This document shows, one piece after another, positions 1 through 6,111 of a DNA stretch of 16,255 nt; positions within the stretch are counted from its first letter, which is position 1; every line of letters begins with the position of its first letter. Under the pieces are notes generated by a model. The model was not told the origin of the DNA and searched no databases. It saw only the letters and a list, made by a program, of their open reading frames with translations. The stretch is taken from assembly GCA_048497495.1 (NCBI GenBank), contig JAFHCF010000152.1, positions 1-16,255 of the forward strand, in the 5' to 3' direction. The DNA is from JAFHCF01 sp048497495 (GTDB lineage: Bacteria > Pseudomonadota > Alphaproteobacteria > Rhizobiales > Ancalomicrobiaceae). The translations under genes and the position numbers were made by a program.

Positions 1-24
1 CCCGCGCTCGGTGACGAGCGCGGG
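1..24 (-). terminator. Hairpin, probable distal terminator of the pnt operon (cut by window edge)
   Basis: Perfect 10-bp stem CCCGCGCTCG / CGAGCGCGGG with loop GTGA. It lies about 100 bases past the pntB stop. On the plus strand it is followed by CCTCTCTCG rather than a T-run. A minus-strand T-run would lie before base 1 and cannot be seen, so the terminator call rests on position and stem strength. Confidence 0.5.
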
Positions 25-100
25 CCTCTCTCGTAGCTCCCGGAGCGGCTTCCGACCGGACCAAATCGATCCGGCCGAGGAGAACCCGCACGGGCCGCGA

Positions 101-119
101 GCCGGGGACGCGCCCCGGC
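101..119 (-). terminator. Hairpin immediately after pntB
   Basis: Perfect 7-bp stem GCCGGGG / CCCCGGC with loop ACGCG, starting 6 bases past the pntB stop on the minus strand. There is no T-run, so it may protect the 3' end of the mRNA or weakly terminate rather than act as a classical intrinsic terminator. Confidence 0.35.
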
Positions 120-125
120 GCCCGG

Positions 126-1523
126 TCAGTGGATCGCCTTCACCACTTCCTCGGTGACCTTCTTGGCGTCGCCGAAGAGCATCATGGTGTTGTCGCGGAA
201 GAACAGCTCGTTCTCGACGCCGGCGTAGCCCGAGCCCATGCCGCGCTTGATGAACAGCACGGTCTTGGCCTTCTCGACGTCGAGGATCGGCATGCCGAAG
301 ATCGGCGACTGCGGATCGGTCTTGGCCGCCGGGTTGGTCACGTCGTTGGCGCCGATGACATAGGCGACGTCGGCCTGGCCGAACTCGGAGTTGATGTCCT
401 CGAGCTCGAAGACCTCGTCGTAGGGCACGTTGGCTTCCGCCAGGAGCACGTTCATGTGCCCCGGCATGCGCCCCGCCACCGGATGGATGGCGTATTTGAC
501 CTCGACGCCTTCCTTCTTGAGCAGATCGGCCATCTCGCGCAACGCATGCTGAGCCTGGGCCACGGCCATGCCGTAGCCCGGCACGATGATCACCTTCTGC
601 GCGTTCTTCATGATGAAGGCGGCGTCCTCGGCCGAACCCTTCTTGACCGGGCGGGCTTCCTTGGCGCCGACCGCCGGCCCGGCCGTCTCGCCGCCGAAGC
701 CGCCGAGAATGACCGAGATGAACGAGCGGTTCATGCCCTTGCACATGATGTAGGAAAGGATCGCGCCCGAGGAGCCGACCAGTGCGCCGGTGATGATCAG
801 CGCGGTGTTGCCGAGCGTGAAGCCGATGCCGGCCGCCGCCCACCCCGAATAGGAGTTGAGCATCGACACCACGACGGGCATGTCGGCGCCGCCGATCGGC
901 ACGATGATCAGGCCGCCGAGCGCCAGGCTGACCAGCACGATCAGCCAGAACACCAGATGGCTCTCGGTCATCACCAGGGTGGCGACCAGTGCCACCAGCA
1001 GGATCGCCAGACCGCCGTTCACGACGTGGCGCATCGGCAGCAGGATCGGCTTGCCCGACATGTTGCCGTTGAGCTTGGCGAAGGCGATCACCGAGCCGGT
1101 GAAGGTGATGGCGCCGATGGCGACGCCGAGGCTCATCTCGACCAGAGCCTGGCCGTGGACATGGCCGATGGCGCCGATGCCGAAGGCCTCCGGCGCGTAG
1201 AGCGCGCCGGCCGCCACGAACACCGCGGCGAGGCCGACGAGGCTGTGGAAGGCCGCGACCAGCTGCGGCATCTCGGTCATGGCGATCTTGCGGGCGGTGA
1301 CGGCGCCGATGCCGCCGCCGATGCCGATGCCGGCGAGGATCAGGATCGCCGAGCCGAGCGACGGCTTGGCCGCGAGCAGCGTCACGACGATGGCGATCGC
1401 CATGCCGATCATGCCGTAGAGATTGCCCTTGCGCGACGTCGCCGGGCTCGACAGGCCGCGCAGCGACATGATGAAGAGCACGCCGGCGACGAGATAGAAC
1501 GTGGCGGTGATGTTGGCGTTCAT
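126..1523 (-). CDS. pntB: NAD(P) transhydrogenase subunit beta (PntB)
   Basis: Beta subunit (465 aa, the usual length) of the proton-translocating transhydrogenase of the inner membrane, which transfers hydride from NADH to NADP+ driven by proton entry. Residues 1 to about 265 are a multi-span membrane domain. They include His93 in AFHSLVG and Asn223 in LNSYSGWAA, matching the proton-channel His and Asn known from E. coli PntB. Residues about 305-465 form the NADP(H)-binding domain III, with GYGMAVAQAQ (316-325), GRMPGHMN (351-358), GANDVTNP (391-398, including the conserved Asp393) and KRGMGSGYAG (426-435). The start is fixed by AAGGAG 8 bases upstream. Open frame extends further upstream but only overprints pntAb. 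The gene begins 2 bases after the pntAb stop, so the two are surely co-transcribed and probably translationally coupled. No defects are seen. Confidence 0.97.
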   Translation of the reverse strand: MNANITATFYLVAGVLFIMSLRGLSSPATSRKGNLYGMIGMAIAIVVTLLAAKPSLGSAILILAGIGIGGGIGAVTARKIAMTEMPQLVAAFHSLVGLAAVFVAAGALYAPEAFGIGAIGHVHGQALVEMSLGVAIGAITFTGSVIAFAKLNGNMSGKPILLPMRHVVNGGLAILLVALVATLVMTESHLVFWLIVLVSLALGGLIIVPIGGADMPVVVSMLNSYSGWAAAGIGFTLGNTALIITGALVGSSGAILSYIMCKGMNRSFISVILGGFGGETAGPAVGAKEARPVKKGSAEDAAFIMKNAQKVIIVPGYGMAVAQAQHALREMADLLKKEGVEVKYAIHPVAGRMPGHMNVLLAEANVPYDEVFELEDINSEFGQADVAYVIGANDVTNPAAKTDPQSPIFGMPILDVEKAKTVLFIKRGMGSGYAGVENELFFRDNTMMLFGDAKKVTEEVVKAIH

Positions 1524-1525
1524 GA

Positions 1526-1990
1526 TCACCGCTCCTTCTTCTTGTACATCGCCAACATCCGGTTGGTGACCAGGAAGCCACCGAAGATGTTGACGCTCGC
1601 CATGACCAGGGCGAGGAAGCCGAACACCTTCGCCATCAGCGAGCCGGAATCGATCATCGGCACCGAGACGGCGAGCAGCGCGCCGACGACGATCACCGAG
1701 GAGATCGCGTTGGTGACCGACATGAGGGGCGTGTGGAGCGCCGGGGTCACCGACCACACCACGTAGTAGCCGACGAAGATCGCCATGACGAAGATCGACA
1801 GGCGGAAGACGAAGGGATCGATCGCCCCCTTGGTGGCGGCGGAGACGGCCTGGCCGGCGGCATCCGCCAACTGGTCGACGTAGGATTGCGCGGCCTGAGC
1901 CGCGGCCGCGGCGTCCTGAGCGGCGATCTGGGCGGCCTTGGCCGCCGCGGTCGCCTTCTCGAGCGCCTGGTCCGGAGTGATTGTGGACAT
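1526..1990 (-). CDS. pntAb: NAD(P) transhydrogenase subunit alpha, membrane part (PntAb)
   Basis: Small membrane subunit (154 aa) carrying the part of domain II that is fused to PntA in enterobacteria but encoded separately in many alphaproteobacteria, as in Rhodospirillum rubrum. Residues 1-55 are rich in Ala and Gln and probably helical, including AAAKAAQIAAQDAAAAAQAA. Three to four hydrophobic helices follow (about 58-82, 90-112 and 117-143), with the family-typical VTPALHTPLMSVTNAISSVI at 81-100. The C-terminus is basic (YKKKER). The start has AGGGGAG upstream at good spacing. It lies 26 bases after pntAa and 2 bases before pntB. The long Ala-rich N-terminus makes it slightly longer than the R. 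rubrum protein as I remember it. The assignment is firm from sequence and position. Confidence 0.95.
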   Translation of the reverse strand: MSTITPDQALEKATAAAKAAQIAAQDAAAAAQAAQSYVDQLADAAGQAVSAATKGAIDPFVFRLSIFVMAIFVGYYVVWSVTPALHTPLMSVTNAISSVIVVGALLAVSVPMIDSGSLMAKVFGFLALVMASVNIFGGFLVTNRMLAMYKKKER

Positions 1991-2016
1991 GAATGTGCTC
2001 CCCTGGGGCACGAGGA

Positions 2017-3147
2017 TCAGGAAAGAAGCGCCGGATGGACGACGGCGCCGTCCTTGGTGACGAGGGTCGCCTTGACCAGTTCGTCGTCCCACTTGGGGGC
2101 GAGCGACTTCGTCTCCTTGTCGACCAGCGTCTCGAGGAAGGCGAAGAGGTTCTTGGCGTAGAGCGCCGAGGCGGAGGCCGGAATGCGGCCGGCGAGATTG
2201 GGGATGCCGACGATCCGGACGCCGTCGACCTCGACCACCTCGCCCTCGACCGCGCCGACGACGTTGCCGCCGCGCTCGACCGCCAGATCGATCAGCACCG
2301 AGCCGGGCTTCATCGAGGCGACCATCTCGGCCGAGACCAGCTTGGGCGCCGGCCGGCCGGGGATCAGCGCCGTGGTGATCACCACGTCCTGCTTCTTGAT
2401 GTGCTCGGCGACCAACGCCGCCTGCTTGGCCTGATATTCGGCCGACATCGGCTTGGCGTAGCCGGCGGCGGTCTCGGCCTGCTTGAACTCGTCGTCCTCG
2501 ACGGCGACGAACTTGGCGCCGAGGGATTCGACCTGTTCCTTGGCCGCCGGCCGCACGTCGGTGGCGGTGACCACGGCGCCCATGCGCCGCGCCGTGGCGA
2601 TCGCCTGGAGACCGGCGACGCCGGCGCCCATGACGAAGACGCGCGCCGCCGGCACGGTGCCGGCCGCCGTCATCATCATCGGAAAGGCGCGATCGAAGGC
2701 GGAGGCCGCCTCGACCACCGCCTGATAGCCGGCGAGATTGGCCTGGGACGACAACACGTCCATGACCTGGGCGCGGGTGATGCGCGGCATGAACTCCATC
2801 GAGAAGGCGGAAACGCCGGTCTCGGCGATCGCCTCGATCTCGTCCATGTGGCCATAGGGGTCGAGCATGGCGATGAGCAGGGCACCCTTCTTCATCGCGG
2901 CGTTCTGTTCACCGGTGGGTCGGCGCACCATCAGCACCACGTCGGCGCCGGCGAGAGCCGCCACGGCATTCGCCGCGATCGTCGCGCCGGCCGCCGCGTA
3001 GTCGGCGTCGACCATGCGCGAGGCGACGCCCGCCCCGGTCTCCACCGATACCTCGAACCCGAGCGCCTTCAGCTTCTTGACCGTCTCCGGCGTTGCCGCC
3101 ACACGCCCCTCACCGGGAAAGCGCTCGACGGGAACCGCGATCTTCAT
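2017..3147 (-). CDS. pntAa: NAD(P) transhydrogenase subunit alpha, soluble part (PntAa)
   Basis: Peripheral NAD(H)-binding domain I of the transhydrogenase (376 aa). It binds NADH on the cytoplasmic face and passes hydride to NADP+ on PntB. The N-terminus MKIAVPVERFPGEGRVAATP is the alanine dehydrogenase/PNT N-terminal domain. The segment RITRAQVMDVLSSQANLAGY (122-141) matches the mobile RQD-loop region. The dinucleotide-binding motif GAGVAGLQA is at 174-182, followed by ATDVRP. The protein ends before any membrane segment, as expected for the split form. The start is supported by GGGGGAGAG upstream; the longer in-frame extension has no family similarity. It is the first gene of the pnt operon and its promoter should lie in the 404-base spacer upstream. 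Confidence 0.97.
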   Translation of the reverse strand: MKIAVPVERFPGEGRVAATPETVKKLKALGFEVSVETGAGVASRMVDADYAAAGATIAANAVAALAGADVVLMVRRPTGEQNAAMKKGALLIAMLDPYGHMDEIEAIAETGVSAFSMEFMPRITRAQVMDVLSSQANLAGYQAVVEAASAFDRAFPMMMTAAGTVPAARVFVMGAGVAGLQAIATARRMGAVVTATDVRPAAKEQVESLGAKFVAVEDDEFKQAETAAGYAKPMSAEYQAKQAALVAEHIKKQDVVITTALIPGRPAPKLVSAEMVASMKPGSVLIDLAVERGGNVVGAVEGEVVEVDGVRIVGIPNLAGRIPASASALYAKNLFAFLETLVDKETKSLAPKWDDELVKATLVTKDGAVVHPALLS

Positions 3148-3551
3148 GGGTCTCTCCCCCAATGCCGTTTGCCGGCGCCCCACGTGGACACCCGCGTTGA
3201 TCGAAGCGGCGCCGGACGGATCCGAGCACGCGCGCCCCGGGAACATTCGAGGGATCCCGCCGGCCGGCCCCTCGGCCCGGCACCCGCGAGGGCCCCCCCT
3301 TCATCCGGCGATGGCGAGGCCACACACCGACGAACCCCGCCGCCCCGCCGCAATTTCGCGGCGGGTCGAGAGGTCTCTCCAGTCACGACCCGCCCGGACG
3401 CCGCGGCGCCCGAGGGATCGAACATCTCATACCACAGGCCGTCGAGACGGCCTTCGGATTTCCTCGTCCGAATTTCTCATGCCATTGATGCAGATGAGAA
3501 AATTCGCATGTATCTTGCCGCCGGACGCAACCCCGTCCCGGGCCGAATGCC
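3148..3551. other. Gene-free spacer upstream of pntAa
   Basis: 404 bases between the pntAa start and the stop of the oxidase subunit IV gene. I see no credible gene. It should contain the pnt promoter, but I cannot identify one with confidence. It holds a hairpin at 3436-3453 (AGGCCGT / ACGGCCT, loop CGAG), which may end the upstream transcript. It also holds an AT-richer inverted repeat: GAATTTCTCAT at 3470-3480 and ATGAGAAAATTC at 3494-3505, complementary apart from one unpaired base. That part is clearly less GC-rich than its surroundings. A BamHI-like palindrome and scattered GC-rich half-repeats between 3220 and 3300 look incidental. Confidence 0.6.
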
Positions 3552-3683
3552 TCAATGGACCAGGAAGATCCGCATCAGGATCAGCACGCCGACGATAGCG
3601 ATCGTGCTCCACTTGGCCAGTCCCAGGAACGTCGCATAGGTCTGCCGATGTTCCTCGATGTTCTTCGTGTCCACTCCGCCCAT
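3552..3683 (-). CDS. aa3-type cytochrome c oxidase subunit IV, small membrane protein
   Basis: 43-residue protein with a short polar N-terminus containing EEHRQTYATFLGLAKW (9-24) and one membrane helix (about 23-41, STIAIVGVLILMRIFLV). This is the pattern of the bacterial aa3 oxidase subunit IV family (about 45-50 aa in Paracoccus and Rhodobacter), a single-helix accessory subunit of unknown essentiality. The start at 3683 is chosen because TCGGAGGG lies 4 bases upstream. An in-frame ATG 18 codons further upstream has no such site and would add an unrelated Arg-rich stretch. It lies on the same strand upstream of pntAa but 404 bases away, so it probably has its own transcript. No other oxidase genes are in the window. 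Family assignment is by pattern recognition on a short protein. Confidence 0.85.
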   Translation of the reverse strand: MGGVDTKNIEEHRQTYATFLGLAKWSTIAIVGVLILMRIFLVH

Positions 3684-3687
3684 GCAT

Positions 3688-3724
3688 CCCTCCGATGGTC
3701 GCGCGCCACCCTCCCTTCGGAGGG
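3688..3724 (-). promoter_or_regulatory. Possible Shine-Dalgarno-masking structure before the oxidase subunit IV gene
   Basis: On the minus strand the leader reads CCCTCCGA (3724-3717), then GGAGGG (3714-3709), then TCGGAGGG (3695-3688), the last being the ribosome binding site. CCCTCCGA is fully complementary (8 of 8) to the ribosome binding site. Its first six bases also pair with the nearer GGAGGG in a hairpin with a 4-base loop. Two mutually exclusive pairings are therefore possible, one hiding and one freeing the start. This requires that transcription begins upstream of 3724, which the sequence does not show. Confidence 0.3.
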
Positions 3725-3773
3725 CATACGAACCCATTTAGACGTCTGTGTCGGATGGACGCAACGCCGATCT

Positions 3774-3797
3774 GTCGTTCCTCATCGAAAGAACGAC
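3774..3797 (-). terminator. Hairpin downstream of the ABC1 kinase gene
   Basis: Stem GTCGTTC / GAACGAC (7 of 7) with a 10-base loop, 57 bases past the kinase stop on the minus strand. There is no T-run, so a terminator role is only suggested by position. Confidence 0.25.
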
Positions 3798-3853
3798 GAC
3801 CCCGGGGACACCTGTTCTTCGTCGGCGCATTCTCGTCGCCGCCGCTCGGCCTG

Positions 3854-5218
3854 TCAGTGAGTAGAAGGACGAAGTCCGGCCCTTTCGAGCGCGTCACTTT
3901 GCCGCTTCGCGACCCGTTCGCGCTCGAAGTCGTCGATCGCCGTCTCGAACAGGCGATGAAAGTTGAGTTCGGCGTCGAGGTGGATGAACACCCCGCCCAA
4001 TCCCAGCGCGGCGCGGTCCATGAACAGGAATTCGCGCGGCGGCGTCACCGGTCCGAGCGTCCGCAGCGCCTCGGCGACCCGCTGCGCCTCCTGTCGGCCG
4101 AACTCGATCGGCGAGACGCCTTCGGCGATCCGCCGCCGGCGATCGGTGAGCAGCGGCCCGTAGAGAAACTTCGCCCAGATGTCGAGCGTGTCGATCAACG
4201 CGTTGGAAAGGTTCTTGAATCCCCACCCCTCGTAGGCCGCCACCACCCGGTCGCGGTCGCCGTGGAGAAGCCCGCGATAGTGCTCGATCACCCCCTCGAC
4301 GAAGCGCGCCGGGAAGATGCGGATGCAGCCGAAGTCGAGCAGGTTGATGCCGGCCGGCTCACCGTCCTCCTCGAAGGCGGCATAGTTGCCCAGATGCGGG
4401 TCGCCGTGGATCAGGCCGAAGCGGCAGAAGGGATGCCACCAGGCTCGGAACATCGCCTCCGAGATGCGGTTGCGGACCTCTTGGCGGTCGTCCTTGTAGG
4501 TGAGGAGCCCCTTGCCCTCCATCCAGGTCATCGAGAGGAGCCGCCCGGTCGACAGCGCCTCGACCGGCTCCGGTACCCGGATGCCGGAATCGTCGGCGAG
4601 GATGTCGCCATAGACCGTCATGTGACGGCGCTCGCGCTCGTAGTCGAGCTCCTCGCGGATCCGCGCCGAAACTTCCTCGGCGATCTCGGTGGTGTCGATC
4701 TGCGGCCGCAGCCGCCGCATCAGGGCGAAGAGCACCCCGAGTTGGTCGAGATCGGCTTCGACCGCCGAGGCCATGTCGGGGTATTGCAACTTGACCGCCA
4801 GCAGGCGGCCGTCGTGGCCGGTCGCGCGGTGGACCTGGCCGAGCGAGGCGGCATGGGCCGGCTCGTGCTCGAAGGCGGCGAAGCGCTTCACCCAGTCCGG
4901 CCCGAGTTCGGCGTTCATCCGCCGCTTGACGAAGGCCCAGCCCATCGCCGGCGCATGCGCCTGGAGCCGCTGCAACTCGCCCGCCCATTCCGCCGGTATG
5001 GCGTCGGGGATGGTCGAAAGCAGCTGCGCCACCTTCATCAGCGGCCCCTTGAGGCCGCCGAGCGCGTCGGCGATCAGCTTGCCCTCGCGAGTCATGTCGC
5101 CGTCGCCGAACATTCGCCCGCCGGCGATCCGCATCGCCGCCGTGCCGACGTTGGCGCCGACCCGCGCATGGCGCACGAAACGCCCGGTCAGGCTGTTCTT
5201 CTCGTCGTCTCTGGCCAT
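3854..5218 (-). CDS. ABC1/AarF (UbiB-like) atypical kinase family protein
   Basis: 454-residue member of the ABC1 family, the ancient protein-kinase-like ATPases that include UbiB/COQ8 and are linked to quinone and isoprenoid lipid metabolism. Visible motifs in order: LMKVAQLLSTIP (60-71, the KxGQ-type motif with Ala in place of Gly), HAASLGQVH (122-130, the Ala-rich nucleotide loop), VKLQYP with Lys143, EELDYE (189-194), HGDPHLGN (271-278, catalytic loop) and LLDFG (293-297, metal-binding DFG). No clear membrane anchor is seen at the C-terminus, where proteobacterial UbiB usually has two helices. This is therefore probably not the ubiquinone-operon UbiB but a paralogous ABC1 protein. The start codon is preceded only by a weak GAG. 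The gene is preceded by the doc gene with a 94-base gap. The specific substrate cannot be read from the sequence. Confidence 0.9.
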   Translation of the reverse strand: MARDDEKNSLTGRFVRHARVGANVGTAAMRIAGGRMFGDGDMTREGKLIADALGGLKGPLMKVAQLLSTIPDAIPAEWAGELQRLQAHAPAMGWAFVKRRMNAELGPDWVKRFAAFEHEPAHAASLGQVHRATGHDGRLLAVKLQYPDMASAVEADLDQLGVLFALMRRLRPQIDTTEIAEEVSARIREELDYERERRHMTVYGDILADDSGIRVPEPVEALSTGRLLSMTWMEGKGLLTYKDDRQEVRNRISEAMFRAWWHPFCRFGLIHGDPHLGNYAAFEEDGEPAGINLLDFGCIRIFPARFVEGVIEHYRGLLHGDRDRVVAAYEGWGFKNLSNALIDTLDIWAKFLYGPLLTDRRRRIAEGVSPIEFGRQEAQRVAEALRTLGPVTPPREFLFMDRAALGLGGVFIHLDAELNFHRLFETAIDDFERERVAKRQSDALERAGLRPSTH

Positions 5219-5312
5219 TGCCGATGCTCATCCGATTCTGCCGCCGCCCGTCGAGCATACGCCGCCGAGCGTGTGGCGGATCTGCGGTCGGGCGCGGCGC
5301 GGACCGAACCCG

Positions 5313-5747
5313 TCAGACCGGCCATCGATCGCGGATCCACCGCGCCAGACTGTCCTCGGAGACCTCGCCGGCCGCCAGCCCGACGATGATCGTCGTCGCC
5401 TCCGCCTGCGACGGCGCGAAGCGGACGCCGTTCTTGCGCAGGAACAGCATCATCGCGACGAAGGCCGCGCGCTTGTTGCCGTCGACGAAGGGACGGCCGC
5501 GGGCGATGCCGAAGGCGTGCGATCCGGCGAGCAGGGCGAGATCCGCCCCCTCGTACTCCCATTTGTTGCGCGCCCGGCCCAGCGCCGATTCCAGCGCCCC
5601 GCCGTCGCGCAGGCCCGCCGGCCCGCCGAAACGCGCGAGCTGCCGCTCGTGCAGCGCCTTGACCTCGGCGACGGTCAGCCACACCGGTCCGAACCCGGTC
5701 TGGGTCTGGTCGGAAAAGCCGGTTCCCGGCGTCGGGAGCCCGGTCAT
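5313..5747 (-). CDS. doc: Death-on-curing (Doc) family toxin with substituted catalytic His
   Basis: 144-residue Fic/Doc-fold protein, the toxin partner of the upstream antitoxin. Doc toxins of the characterised type phosphorylate elongation factor EF-Tu and stop translation. The Fic-core region is IARGRPFVDGNKRAAF (81-96). The family motif is H-x-F-x-D-A/G-N-K-R, but the first residue here is Arg85 (codon CGT, plus-strand bases 5493-5495), one base change from His (CAT). F87, D89, G90, N91, K92 and R93 are all kept. The rest also matches the family: LHERQLARFGG, LRDGGALESALGRARN and the C-terminal ARWIRDRW. Its ATG overlaps the antitoxin TGA (ATGA), indicating translational coupling. A later start near VWLTVAEVK (residues 22-30) is possible in principle, since residues 1-20 are low-complexity, but the overlap favours this one. 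By analogy with Doc and Fic mutants of the His, the protein could be inactive or altered; that is inference. Confidence 0.92.
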   Translation of the reverse strand: MTGLPTPGTGFSDQTQTGFGPVWLTVAEVKALHERQLARFGGPAGLRDGGALESALGRARNKWEYEGADLALLAGSHAFGIARGRPFVDGNKRAAFVAMMLFLRKNGVRFAPSQAEATTIIVGLAAGEVSEDSLARWIRDRWPV

Positions 5748-5968
5748 TTCGCCAGTTCCTTCAGGGTGTCGCGGTATTCGTCCATGATCTCGTCGACGAG
5801 CTGCATCGACCGCTCGAAGTCCGGATCATAGGGCGTCAGCCGCACCCCGCCTTCACCGTCGGCGGTGGCGTGGAGCGCATCGCCCGGCTTCAACCCGAGC
5901 CGGACGAGCAGTTCCTTCGGCAGGATCAGCCCGGTCGAATTGCCGATCTTCTTGACCTCGAGCCTCAT
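5744..5968 (-). CDS. AbrB/MazE-family antitoxin
   Basis: 74-residue antitoxin. Residues 1-48 form a swapped-hairpin AbrB/MazE DNA-binding domain (MRLEVKKIGNSTGLILPKEL, then LGLKPGDAL). Residues 50-74 (PDFERSMQLVDEIMDEYRDT and on) form a likely amphipathic tail that would bind and neutralise the toxin. Family members repress their own promoter by binding inverted repeats, and such repeats lie 23 bases upstream. The start has GGGAGA 8 bases before it. The gene overlaps doc by 4 bases, giving the usual antitoxin-first order. An AbrB-type antitoxin paired with a Doc toxin, in place of Phd, is a known combination. Confidence 0.92.
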   Translation of the reverse strand: MRLEVKKIGNSTGLILPKELLVRLGLKPGDALHATADGEGGVRLTPYDPDFERSMQLVDEIMDEYRDTLKELAK

Positions 5969-5990
5969 GGCCGGTCTCCCATCGCATCGT

Positions 5991-6035
5991 CGTACGAAAC
6001 GTATGACGCCGAACGCCGTTGTACGCAATGTACAA
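5991..6035 (-). promoter_or_regulatory. Probable operator/promoter region of the toxin-antitoxin operon
   Basis: Two inverted repeats lie upstream of the antitoxin start. TTGTAC-GCAAT-GTACAA (6019-6035) has perfect 6-bp arms. CGTACG-AAA-CGTATG (5991-6005) has arms with one mismatch. Both contain GTAC or GTAT cores, and their centres are 29 bases apart, close to three helical turns. The segment is markedly less GC-rich than the flanks. An autoregulatory AbrB-type operator is the natural reading; binding is not shown by sequence alone. Confidence 0.55.
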
Positions 6036-6057
6036 CACACGCCACGACCCTGGATAC

Positions 6058-6085
6058 GAAAACGGGGAGGCCCGAGCCTCCCCGT
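6058..6085 (-). terminator. Intrinsic terminator of the opgG-type gene
   Basis: Perfect 10-bp stem ACGGGGAGGC / GCCTCCCCGT with a 4-base loop (6072-6075). On the minus strand the stem runs into GTTTTCG. It starts 27 bases after the opgG stop and insulates the toxin-antitoxin operon from read-through. Confidence 0.85.
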
Positions 6086-6111
6086 CGTGTTCGATGGCCC
6101 GATCGGCGAAA

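Noticed and set aside
1524..1757. N-terminal extension of pntB upstream of 1523
   Set aside because: The extension overprints pntAb in another frame, has no family similarity, and a good AAGGAG precedes the ATG at 1523.
3423..3600. Small plus-strand open frame starting near the ATG at 3489
   Set aside because: It has no ribosome binding site, no recognisable domain and runs antisense into the oxidase subunit IV gene.
1993..3639. Plus-strand open frame antisense to pntAa
   Set aside because: Translation is rich in Arg, Gly, His and Asp without any recognisable fold; pntAa on the other strand explains the region fully.
5262..5306. Possible terminator between doc and the ABC1 kinase gene
   Set aside because: CCGCC...GGCGG and CGGTC...GACCG pairs have only 5-bp stems, large loops and no T-run; too weak to call.
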